Positions 48,841-57,033 of a DNA stretch of 64,000 nucleotides are shown here, piece by piece. Position numbers and translations under genes: made by a program. The stretch comes from Roseovarius sp. GTDB lineage: Bacteria; Pseudomonadota; Alphaproteobacteria; Rhodobacterales; Rhodobacteraceae. The number at the start of each line of letters is the position of its first letter. Position 1 is the first letter of the stretch. The stretch is from contig JARGOC010000003.1 of the NCBI GenBank assembly GCA_029212365.1, forward strand, positions 1 to 64,000, read 5' to 3'. Below the pieces are notes generated by a model. The model made no database searches. It saw nothing but the letters and a program-made list of their open reading frames with translations, and was not told where the DNA came from.

Positions 48841-50340
48841 ATGCAAGAACTGACTCACTTTATTGACGGCGCCATGACCAAAGGCACATCGGGCCGCTTT
48901 TCTGACGTCTTCAACCCCGCCACAGGCGAAGTGCAGGCCAAATTGCCCATCGCAACCCCGGCCGAAACCAATGACGTGGTAGAGCGCGCCGCCAAAGCGC
49001 AACCCGCCTGGGGCGCCACCAACCCTCAAAAACGTGCCCGCGTGATGATGGCCATGGTTGGCCTGATGCACCGCGACATGGATAAACTGGCCGAAGCATT
49101 GAGCCGCGAACACGGCAAGACGATCCCGGATGCCAAGGGCGATCTGCAACGCGGCTTGGAAGTGATTGAATATTGCATCGGTGCGCCACAACTGCTGAAG
49201 GGCGAATACACTGATAGCGCGGGCCCCGGTATTGACCTTTATTCCATGCGTCAGCCTTTGGGTGTTGTGGCCGCGATCATGCCGTTCAACTTTCCGGCGA
49301 TGATGCCTTTGTGGCATGTGGCTCCGGCCTTGGCCTGTGGCAACTCGGTTGTGCTGAAACCCTCCGAGCGTGACCCATCCGTGCCTTTGATGCTGGCGGA
49401 ATTGTTTGTCGAGGCTGGCCTGCCCGCAGGCTGCTTTCAGGTGGTGAATGGTGACAAAGAAGCGGTTGATGCGCTGCTGGACAACGAAACCATTGCTGGT
49501 GTGTCCTTTGTCGGCTCCACCCCTATCGCGCAATATATCTATTCTCGGGCCACCGCGAACGGCAAGCGTGCGCAGTGCTTTGGCGGCGCCAAAAACCATA
49601 TGATCGTAATGCCTGATGCCGATCTGGATCAGGCTGCTGATGCGTTGATGGGTGCCGGATTTGGCGCGGCTGGCGAACGCTGCATGGCCATTTCCGTGGC
49701 TGTGCCTGTTGGTGAGGAAACCGCCGATCGCCTGATCGAAAAGCTGATACCTCGCATCGAAAAACTGCGTGTGGCCCCCTATACTGATGGCGACGACGTG
49801 GATTTTGGGCCCGTGGTCACAGCCGAAGCCAAAGCGCGCATTCTGAAACTCATCGATTCAGGTGTTGAGCAGGGTGCAAAACTGGTTGTGGACAACCGTG
49901 ACTTCTCGCTTCAGGGCTATGAAAATGGCTTCTTTGTTGGGCCACATCTGTTTGACCACGTCACACCAGATATGGACATTTACAAACAGGAAATTTTCGG
50001 TCCTGTCTTGTCCACCGTGCGTGCCAAAACCTATGAAGAGGCGATTGGCCTGGCGATGGATCACGAATACGGCAATGGCACCGCGATCTATACCCGCGAT
50101 GGTGACACGGCGCGTGATTTTGCCCACCGCATCAATATCGGCATGGTCGGCATCAACGTGCCCATCCCTGTGCCGCTGGCCTATCACACCTTTGGTGGTT
50201 GGAAAAAATCCATGTTCGGCGATCTGAACCAGCATGGGCCCGACAGCTTCAAGTTTTACTCGCGCACCAAGACCGTGACCGCGCGCTGGCCCTCAGGCAT
50301 CAAAGAAGGTGGCGAGTTCAACTTCAAAGCGATGGACTAA
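48841..50340 (+). CDS. mmsA: Methylmalonate-semialdehyde dehydrogenase (acylating)
   Basis: CoA-dependent aldehyde dehydrogenase giving propionyl-CoA from methylmalonate semialdehyde, late in valine catabolism. The 499-residue product has FNFPAMMPLW, LKPSERDPSVP, GVSFVGSTPIA and the catalytic Cys in GAAGERCMAISVAVPVG. The PIPVPLAYHTFGGWKKSMFGD end is typical of MmsA/IolA. GGAGG stands 5 nt from the ATG. IolA activity (inositol) is an alternative but the neighbours favour valine. Confidence 0.95.
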   Translation: MQELTHFIDGAMTKGTSGRFSDVFNPATGEVQAKLPIATPAETNDVVERAAKAQPAWGATNPQKRARVMMAMVGLMHRDMDKLAEALSREHGKTIPDAKGDLQRGLEVIEYCIGAPQLLKGEYTDSAGPGIDLYSMRQPLGVVAAIMPFNFPAMMPLWHVAPALACGNSVVLKPSERDPSVPLMLAELFVEAGLPAGCFQVVNGDKEAVDALLDNETIAGVSFVGSTPIAQYIYSRATANGKRAQCFGGAKNHMIVMPDADLDQAADALMGAGFGAAGERCMAISVAVPVGEETADRLIEKLIPRIEKLRVAPYTDGDDVDFGPVVTAEAKARILKLIDSGVEQGAKLVVDNRDFSLQGYENGFFVGPHLFDHVTPDMDIYKQEIFGPVLSTVRAKTYEEAIGLAMDHEYGNGTAIYTRDGDTARDFAHRINIGMVGINVPIPVPLAYHTFGGWKKSMFGDLNQHGPDSFKFYSRTKTVTARWPSGIKEGGEFNFKAMD

Positions 50341-50360
50341 CACCGTCGTCCTGACCAACA

Positions 50361-50392
50361 AAAGCCCCGGTTGATTTCCGGGGCTTTTTATT
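50361..50392 (+). terminator. mmsA terminator
   Basis: A 10-bp stem (50361-50370 with 50378-50387) around a 7-nt loop followed by T-rich sequence. Confidence 0.88.
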
Positions 50393-50415
50393 TTTCACCA
50401 ATGGCTTATCTTGTT

Positions 50416-50862
50416 CTACCAGGCGAGCGTTTGCATCCCATCGCGAAACAGCCAGCTTTCGATCAATGGCCAGTTGCCTATTTGCACCCCGTCAATGTAA
50501 TCGGCCTTACTCAGCCCTGCAGCCTTGGAACAAGCCTTGCACATGATGACCGTTCCGCCATCTGCGATAAAGGCCGCCAACATATCCTGAACCGATTTGC
50601 CCGTCTCGGCCATCAGTCCGTGCACATGGCTGGCGCGTTTCTTGTCGGCCAGGTAAACGGCGCGCACATTCAGCCAAATCGCTGTGTCATGCCCATTTTT
50701 CAGTGATTTACGATGTGCAAACATGATCGCCTTGGTGGCCGACCAGGTGTCATCGGTGGTCAGGTTCACAAACAGTCCCCTCTTGACCTCATCGGCAAGC
50801 CCCATGATCGGCGTCAGCAGCAATGCCAGCACCAATACGGCCTTTTTCGTCCATCCAAACAT
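50416..50862 (-). CDS. Exported DsrE/DsrF-like protein
   Basis: A 148-residue protein with a signal peptide (AVLVLALLLTPIMGLAD) and a DsrE-like alpha/beta fold: RGLFVNLTTDDTWSATKAIMFAHRKSLKNGHDTAIWLN, then the Cys-bearing VIMCKACSKAAGL and DGVQIGN. DsrE proteins transfer persulfide sulfur on conserved cysteines; here the export signal suggests a periplasmic variant. It interrupts the valine region. Target unknown. Confidence 0.75.
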   Translation of the reverse strand: MFGWTKKAVLVLALLLTPIMGLADEVKRGLFVNLTTDDTWSATKAIMFAHRKSLKNGHDTAIWLNVRAVYLADKKRASHVHGLMAETGKSVQDMLAAFIADGGTVIMCKACSKAAGLSKADYIDGVQIGNWPLIESWLFRDGMQTLAW

Positions 50863-51026
50863 CGTTCTTTCCTTCTTTCATGTGTCCACGGCCAGCATAA
50901 AGATCAAAGGCTTATGGCGCTTTGATCTGGGTTTAACACCACGTCGAATTCCGACCTCTTTTCCGTCACGGCTTGCCAAATCTGTGTTTTCTTGCTGGTA
51001 TTGCCTGAAACAACAAAGGGCACCTC

Positions 51027-52160
51027 ATGGCCAACTCCACCCCTGATTTCACCATGGGCATCGAAGAGGAATACCTTCTGGTTGACCGCGATAGCCTGGC
51101 ACTTGTCGAGGCGCCCGATGGGTTGATGGAGGCCTGCGCCGCCGAGCTGCCGGATCAGGTGACACCGGAGTTTTTGAGGTGCCAGATCGAGATCGGCACC
51201 AAAGTCTGCCGCAATGTGGCCGAGGCCCGAGAAGACCTCAAACGTCTGCGGGCGTGTGTGTCAAAACATGCGGCCCGGTTGAACCTGTCCCCCATTGCTG
51301 CCTCATGCCACCCATTTTCAGACTGGCGCGATCAGGCTCATACCCCAAAAGACCGCTACAATGCGCTGTCTTCCGATCTGGCTGGTGTGGTGCAACGCAT
51401 GTTGATTTGCGGGATGCATGTGCATGTTGGCATCAACGACCCCGACCAGCGCATCGATTTGATGAACCAGCTCAGTTACTTCCTGCCACATCTGCTGGCA
51501 CTCAGCTGTTCGTCGCCCTACTGGCAGGGGCATGACACCGGATTGGCCAGCTATCGGCTGAGCGTTTTTGACAATCTGCCGCGCACTGGCCTGCCCCCTC
51601 GCATGGAAAGCTACAGCGAGTTTGAACGCTCGGTGAATGTGCTGACGGATTTGGGGGTTATTGAGGACAGCTCAAAAATCTGGTGGGATCTGCGCCCATC
51701 CTCAAACTTTCCTACGTTGGAAAGCCGCATCTGCGATGTGCAGCCCCGTTTGGAACACGCGCTGGCACTGGCCGCCCTGACCCAAGCCCTCACCCGAATG
51801 CTCTGGCGGTTGGCACAAAGCAATCAGCGTTGGCGTATTTACGACAGATTCCTTGTGGCCGAAAACCGCTGGCGGGCACAGCGCTATGGCACCACCAAGG
51901 GGTTGATTGACTTTGGCCGCAGCAAAATCATGCCGTTTGAGGATCTGCTGAACGAAATCATCACCTTGATTGCCGATGATGCCAGTGCACTATCGAGTGT
52001 AGCCGAAATTGAAACCGCCCGCGAGATGATGGCCACGCAGTCCAGCGCCGGACGCCAACGTCAGGCCTATGCGAATGCCCGTGAAAACGGCCGCGACCAC
52101 ACAGATGCCCTGCGCGCCGTTGTAAGCCATTTGATTGAGGAATATCACGCTGATCTCTAG
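51027..52160 (+). CDS. YbdK-family carboxylate-amine ligase (GCS2-like)
   Basis: An ATP-dependent carboxylate-amine/thiol ligase of the glutamate-cysteine ligase 2 group, 377 residues. Motifs are [18 protein letters not shown] (acidic metal site), [38 protein letters not shown] and [23 protein letters not shown] sequence ([16 protein letters not shown]). AAAGGG lies 7 nt from the ATG. Not proven to make gamma-glutamylcysteine; YbdK itself has weak activity. Confidence 0.88.
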   Translation: MANSTPDFTMGIEEEYLLVDRDSLALVEAPDGLMEACAAELPDQVTPEFLRCQIEIGTKVCRNVAEAREDLKRLRACVSKHAARLNLSPIAASCHPFSDWRDQAHTPKDRYNALSSDLAGVVQRMLICGMHVHVGINDPDQRIDLMNQLSYFLPHLLALSCSSPYWQGHDTGLASYRLSVFDNLPRTGLPPRMESYSEFERSVNVLTDLGVIEDSSKIWWDLRPSSNFPTLESRICDVQPRLEHALALAALTQALTRMLWRLAQSNQRWRIYDRFLVAENRWRAQRYGTTKGLIDFGRSKIMPFEDLLNEIITLIADDASALSSVAEIETAREMMATQSSAGRQRQAYANARENGRDHTDALRAVVSHLIEEYHADL

Positions 52161-52243
52161 GTCGCCTCCCCTTGTAAAACTCCTATAAAGTTTGATAAAT
52201 AAACATATGTTCAATTCGGGCAGAGCATGAGGGGGAACACGAC

Positions 52244-53383
52244 ATGGATTTTGCGCTGAGCGAGGAACAAACCGCCATTTTTGATATGGCTTATGCCTTT
52301 GGCCAGGACGCGATCGCGCCGCACGCGCGCGACTGGGAGGCCGCGGGCACCATTCCCAAAGACCTGTGGCCCCAAATTGGCGAACTGGGCTTTGGCGGGC
52401 TTTATGTCTCTGAGGCATCGGGCGGCTCGGGCCTCAGCCGGTTGGATGCGACATTGGTGTTTGAAGCACTTTCCATGGCCTGCCCCTCGGTTGCGGCGTT
52501 TTTGTCTATTCACAATATGTGCGCCAAAATGCTGGACATGTACGCATCTGACGCCATGAAGGCGCGACTGCTTCCGGGTGCGGTATCAATGAACACGGTC
52601 TTGTCCTATTGCCTGACCGAACCGGGGTCTGGCTCGGATGCGGCGGCCCTGAAAACCCGCGCCGAGCGCACTGATGCAGGCTATGCCCTGAATGGCACAA
52701 AGGCGTTCATCTCGGGCGGCGGGTATTCGGATGCCTATGTTGTGATGGTGCGCACTGGCGATGACTCTCCCAAAGGCATCTCAACAGTCTATGTCGAGGA
52801 TGGCACAGAGGGGCTGAGCTTTGGCGGACTTGAGGATAAAATGGGCTGGCGTAGCCAACCCACCCGGCAAGTTCAATTCGACAATTGCAACATTTCACCC
52901 GATAGTCTGGTAGGAGAAGAGGGTAAAGGTTTCAAATATGCGATGTCTGGCCTTGATGGCGGGCGGCTAAACATTTCAGCCTGTTCGCTGGGGGCAGCCC
53001 AAAGCGCCATGAACGCAACACGCGCCTATATGGCCGAGCGCAAGGCATTTGGAAAACCCATCGACCAGTTTCAGGCGCTGCAATTTCGCCTCGCCGATAT
53101 GGAGACCGAGATGCAAGCCGCGCGCACATTCCTGCGTCAGGCCGCCTGGAAAGTAGACACAGGCGCCCCCGATGCCACCAAGTTTTGCGCCATGGCAAAA
53201 CGACTGGTGACCGAAACCGGATCGAACGTGGTAAACCAATGCCTGCAACTGCACGGCGGCTATGGCTATCTGGCAGATTACGGCATTGAAAAACTGGTTC
53301 GTGACCTGCGCGTGCATGAAATCCTTGAAGGCACGAATGAGGTCATGCGCCTGATCGTTGCCCGTCAGCTGTTGGCCGAATGA
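52244..53383 (+). CDS. Acyl-CoA dehydrogenase, probably isobutyryl-CoA dehydrogenase
   Basis: FAD enzyme that introduces the double bond in isobutyryl-CoA (valine pathway). The 379-residue product has TEPGSGSDAAALKT (FAD/substrate), KAFISGGGYSDAYVVM and a catalytic Glu in EILEGTNEVMRL. Its gene overlaps the HIBYL-CoA hydrolase by 4 bp (ATGA), which supports the branched-chain role. AGGGGG lies 8 nt from the ATG. Confidence 0.88.
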   Translation: MDFALSEEQTAIFDMAYAFGQDAIAPHARDWEAAGTIPKDLWPQIGELGFGGLYVSEASGGSGLSRLDATLVFEALSMACPSVAAFLSIHNMCAKMLDMYASDAMKARLLPGAVSMNTVLSYCLTEPGSGSDAAALKTRAERTDAGYALNGTKAFISGGGYSDAYVVMVRTGDDSPKGISTVYVEDGTEGLSFGGLEDKMGWRSQPTRQVQFDNCNISPDSLVGEEGKGFKYAMSGLDGGRLNISACSLGAAQSAMNATRAYMAERKAFGKPIDQFQALQFRLADMETEMQAARTFLRQAAWKVDTGAPDATKFCAMAKRLVTETGSNVVNQCLQLHGGYGYLADYGIEKLVRDLRVHEILEGTNEVMRLIVARQLLAE

Positions 53384-54420
53384 TGAGCGATATCAACATC
53401 CGCATCGAGGGCTGCGCCGGGCGTATCACCCTGACCCGGCCCAAGGCTCTGAATGCGCTGAGCTATGACATGGCCACCGCGATCGAGGCCGCTTTGGCTG
53501 CTTGGGTCAACGATGATGCCGTAAAGCTGGTGATCATAGATGCGACCGGCGACAAAGCGTTTTGCGCAGGTGGCGACATTCAGCAACTCTATGACACCGG
53601 TCGCGCAGGCGATTTCGCCTACGGTCAACGGTTTTGGCGCGATGAATACCGCCTGAACGCCATAATCGCCGCCTACCCCAAGCCCTATGTCGCCCTGATG
53701 CAAGGGTTCACCATGGGCGGCGGCGTTGGTATTTCGTGCCACGGATCACACCGCATCGTGGGCGAAAACAGCCAGATCGCCATGCCCGAGGTGGGTATCG
53801 GTTTGGTGCCTGATGTGGGCGGGTCATTGCTCCTTGCGCGCGCCCCTGGGCGCCTGGGTGAATACCTTGGTATCACCGCCGCGCGTATGGGCCCCGGAGA
53901 TTCCATTTATTGTGGTTTTGCAGACACTTATATCCCGCTTGAGGATTGGCCTAAGGTCATTCAGACGCTTGAAACCACCGGTGATCTCGGCGTGATTTCT
54001 GCAATGGCGAAGGCCCCGCCAACTGGAACAACCCAAGGCATACAGCCGCATTGTGATACACATTTTGGCGGTGATACTCTGGCTGACATTCTCACTTCTC
54101 TGCGCGCAGATAGCGGCGATTTCGCCTCCGAGACGCTGAAGAAACTTGGCCGCAATTCGCCACTCTCTATGGCCTGCACCGTGGAGATGATCCACCGTTT
54201 GCGCGGGCCCGGTGCAGATATCCAACGCGCACTGACACTGGAATACCGCTTCACATTCCGCTCAATGGAACATGGTGACTTTCTGGAAGGTATCCGCGCG
54301 GCCGTGATCGACAAAGACCGCACCCCCAAATGGCAACACACCCTTGATACGCCGCCCACTTTGGCCGCAACCAAGATGCTTATGCCACTTGGGAAAAACT
54401 GCTTAACCTTTGATAATTAA
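53380..54420 (+). CDS. 3-hydroxyisobutyryl-CoA hydrolase (HIBCH-type enoyl-CoA hydratase fold)
   Basis: A 346-residue crotonase-family protein that releases 3-hydroxyisobutyrate from its CoA ester. Features are the CoA-binding DKAFCAGGDIQQLYD, KPYVALMQGFTMGGGVGISCHGSHRI, AMPEVGIGLVPDVGGS and the C-terminal FLEGIRAAVIDKDRTPKW typical of HIBYL-CoA hydrolases (longer than ordinary hydratases). It is coupled to the dehydrogenase by ATGA and followed at 11 bp by mmsB. A two-codon-apart ATG pair makes the exact start ambiguous. Confidence 0.9.
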   Translation: MMSDINIRIEGCAGRITLTRPKALNALSYDMATAIEAALAAWVNDDAVKLVIIDATGDKAFCAGGDIQQLYDTGRAGDFAYGQRFWRDEYRLNAIIAAYPKPYVALMQGFTMGGGVGISCHGSHRIVGENSQIAMPEVGIGLVPDVGGSLLLARAPGRLGEYLGITAARMGPGDSIYCGFADTYIPLEDWPKVIQTLETTGDLGVISAMAKAPPTGTTQGIQPHCDTHFGGDTLADILTSLRADSGDFASETLKKLGRNSPLSMACTVEMIHRLRGPGADIQRALTLEYRFTFRSMEHGDFLEGIRAAVIDKDRTPKWQHTLDTPPTLAATKMLMPLGKNCLTFDN

Positions 54421-54431
54421 GGATTTATGAC

Positions 54432-55307
54432 ATGAATATCGGTTTCATCGGACTGGGCAACATGGGTGGCCCAATGGCGATCAATCTGGTCAAGGGCGGC
54501 CATAGCGTCACTGGATTTGACACAGCCGGCGTGACAATTGAGGGCGTGAACACCGCCTCCAGCGCCGCAGAGGCCGCCACAGATCAAGATGTGGTCATCA
54601 CCATGCTGCCCAACGGCAAAATCCTGCGGGCCGTGGCCGATCAGGTGGTTCCAGCCATGAAAGCCGGTGCTGTTTTGTTGGATTGTTCAACCGTTGATGT
54701 TGAAAGCGCACGCGACGTGGCGACCCAGGCCGCTGCCGCCGGCCTTCTGGCCCTTGATGCACCGGTTTCCGGCGGCATCGGCGGCGCAACGGATGGCACG
54801 CTCACCTTTATGGTTGGCGGCGATGATGCGGGCTTTAAGATCGCATCCGAACTGTTTGACATCATGGGCCAAAAGGCTGTTCACTGTGGCCCGTCAGGCA
54901 ACGGTCAGGCCGCCAAAATCTGCAATAACATGATCCTTGGTGCCACCATGATCGTCACCTGCGAGGCCTTTGCGCTGGCCGATAAACTGGGCCTTGATCG
55001 TCAAGCCATGTTTGACGTCGTTTCCACCTCTTCGGGCTATAGCTGGTCGATGAATGCCTACTGCCCTGCCCCCGGAATTGGGCCACAATCGCCGTCTGAC
55101 AATGAGTACAAACCGGGGTTCGCAGCCGAATTGATGCTCAAGGATCTGCGCCTAGCGCAGCAGGCCGCCGAGGCCGCAGATGCAGATACGCCTCTGGGCC
55201 AGGCTGCCGCCGACCTCTACGCGCAGTTTGTAGAAACGGAAGATGGTTTGGGCCAGGATTTCTCAGCGATGTTACCCCGACTGGCTGCACGCGGGCGCAA
55301 GGGCTAG
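54432..55307 (+). CDS. mmsB: 3-hydroxyisobutyrate dehydrogenase
   Basis: NAD-dependent beta-hydroxyacid dehydrogenase producing methylmalonate semialdehyde, the MmsA substrate. The 291-residue protein has the Rossmann motif GFIGLGNMGGPMA, the substrate site DAPVSGGIGGATDGTLTFMVGG and the catalytic Lys region GNGQAAKICNNM. It ends the acyl-CoA dehydrogenase/hydrolase/mmsB unit, separated from mmsA by two unrelated genes. Confidence 0.95.
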   Translation: MNIGFIGLGNMGGPMAINLVKGGHSVTGFDTAGVTIEGVNTASSAAEAATDQDVVITMLPNGKILRAVADQVVPAMKAGAVLLDCSTVDVESARDVATQAAAAGLLALDAPVSGGIGGATDGTLTFMVGGDDAGFKIASELFDIMGQKAVHCGPSGNGQAAKICNNMILGATMIVTCEAFALADKLGLDRQAMFDVVSTSSGYSWSMNAYCPAPGIGPQSPSDNEYKPGFAAELMLKDLRLAQQAAEAADADTPLGQAAADLYAQFVETEDGLGQDFSAMLPRLAARGRKG

Positions 55308-55371
55308 CAAATTCCGCTTTTAGTGCTGCGGGTGGCCCGCTATCGTGGCGTCACACAAGGCGAGGCACAGC

Positions 55372-57030
55372 ATGGCCAACCCCGATCGCAACGCTGTCAT
55401 TTGGTACGCCGATGATGGCTATGACCCTGAAAAGAAGGGCTTAAACGGGCGCCGTGTGGCGGGCGCTTCGTTTCTCAAGGGGTTTTTTCGCCACGCGGAT
55501 GTGAATGAATTTGTCTCCCTCACCCAAGGCTCCAAGGGCAAGGCCTCCTTTGCTGATAGGCTGAAGAGCGAGCGCCCTGACGTTGCGCATCGCGGTGTTT
55601 TCACCAATGCGCCAACCAAAATGGCCCCCGTGAACACGCTCTATTTCCCTGCGCCCAATTATTCCGAGGAATGTTGGCAACGTCAGCGGTTCGGCATGGG
55701 GGCCTATTCGATTTGTGGCATCACCCATACCACCGCCACCCGTGCGGTCATGCAGGGCGTGCAGAATTTGCGGGCCGGGCCTCAGGCCGAGTGGGATGCG
55801 ATCATTTGCACCTCACAGGCGGTTCACGCGGCGACCACGCGCAATATGGATTTGGCGGATGAACACCTGAAGGCCCGATTTGGCGCCTTGCCTCCTCGAC
55901 CGCAGATGCCTGTCATTCCTCTGGGTATCAACTGTGATGACTTCGCCCATGATGCAGATGCAGCAAACGCCCTGCGCAACCGGATGGGATGGGGCCAGAA
56001 TGACATCGTGGTCGCCACCTTGTCACGGCTGTTACCCTATGGAAAATTTGACCCAGGCCCGCTGTTTGTGGCGCTGCAACAGGCGCAATCCCAACTGAGC
56101 GGACAGCGGTTGCATTTCGTCGCCTGCGGGATTTATGCCGATAGCCATTCCTCAAATACGTTTGAAGCCTGCGCCGCTGCCCTGATGCCCGATGTCAGCT
56201 ACACCCATCTGGATGGCGCGGATGCAATGGCCCGAAAAGAGGCGCTCTCGGGCTCTGACATATTCACCTTTCCCATTGATAATATTCAAGAAACATTTGG
56301 ACTCGCCCCGATTGAGGCGATGGCAGCAGGACTGCCCGTGGTGACGTCGGACTGGGATGGGATGCGTGACACGGTGACGTCAGATGTCGGATTTCGCCTA
56401 CCCACTCTGGGCGCATCCGCGCGCCACACAACCCCCGACGCCTGGCGCTATTTCTGCAAGCAATACTCTTATGCGCAATACTCCGGGAATGTGTCGGCCA
56501 TGACGGCAATTGACGTGCCCGCCATGGCACAGGTCTTCATAGATCTGGCCCGCAATCCCGCGCTGCGCCGCAGAATGGGTGACGCGGGTCGCCAGCGGGC
56601 AAATGATGTGTACGACTGGTCGGTGATCATCCCTCAAATGCAGGATTTCTGGGGTGAGCTATCGGCAATCCGAAATCGGCTGGCGGGTGATGCGCCCAAA
56701 AGCGGCCCCGTTCCCATGGCCCCTTCGCCGATGGACATTTTTGCCAGCTACCCGACAGCACAGCTGCGGTCTGGCAAGGGGCGGTTTACTGCCGTGGAAG
56801 GCGAGGCGAGCGTGGCACAAATATACACCGCCCGGCGATACAAAAAACTGAAGCAGGCCTTTGAAAGCATGGAAACACTTGAGAAGGTTCATCAGGCACT
56901 TTGCGCGGCAGGTCAATCCGGGGCCGCGACCCCCGATTTGGCCCATACCATGCAAATCAATCAAGTCACAGTAGAGCGCGCTTGTCTTTGGTTAGTCAAA
57001 TACGGGCTGGCCCGATACCAGCCAGATTAA
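55372..57030 (+). CDS. GT4-family glycosyltransferase with an extra C-terminal domain
   Basis: A 552-residue protein. The GT-B fold is seen in PLGINCDDF (domain boundary), ATLSRLLPYGKFDPG and the GT4 donor motif QETFGLAPIEAMAAGLPVVTSDWDG with its E-x7-E pair. After ~410 there is a proline-rich linker, and the final ~70 residues (ESMETLEKVHQALCAAGQSG...INQVTVERACLWLVKYGLARY) look like a winged-helix-type fold. CGAGG precedes the ATG at 55372. It converges with uvrA, leaving 3 bp. Sugar and acceptor unknown. Confidence 0.8.
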   Translation: MANPDRNAVIWYADDGYDPEKKGLNGRRVAGASFLKGFFRHADVNEFVSLTQGSKGKASFADRLKSERPDVAHRGVFTNAPTKMAPVNTLYFPAPNYSEECWQRQRFGMGAYSICGITHTTATRAVMQGVQNLRAGPQAEWDAIICTSQAVHAATTRNMDLADEHLKARFGALPPRPQMPVIPLGINCDDFAHDADAANALRNRMGWGQNDIVVATLSRLLPYGKFDPGPLFVALQQAQSQLSGQRLHFVACGIYADSHSSNTFEACAAALMPDVSYTHLDGADAMARKEALSGSDIFTFPIDNIQETFGLAPIEAMAAGLPVVTSDWDGMRDTVTSDVGFRLPTLGASARHTTPDAWRYFCKQYSYAQYSGNVSAMTAIDVPAMAQVFIDLARNPALRRRMGDAGRQRANDVYDWSVIIPQMQDFWGELSAIRNRLAGDAPKSGPVPMAPSPMDIFASYPTAQLRSGKGRFTAVEGEASVAQIYTARRYKKLKQAFESMETLEKVHQALCAAGQSGAATPDLAHTMQINQVTVERACLWLVKYGLARYQPD

Positions 57031-57033
57031 CCC

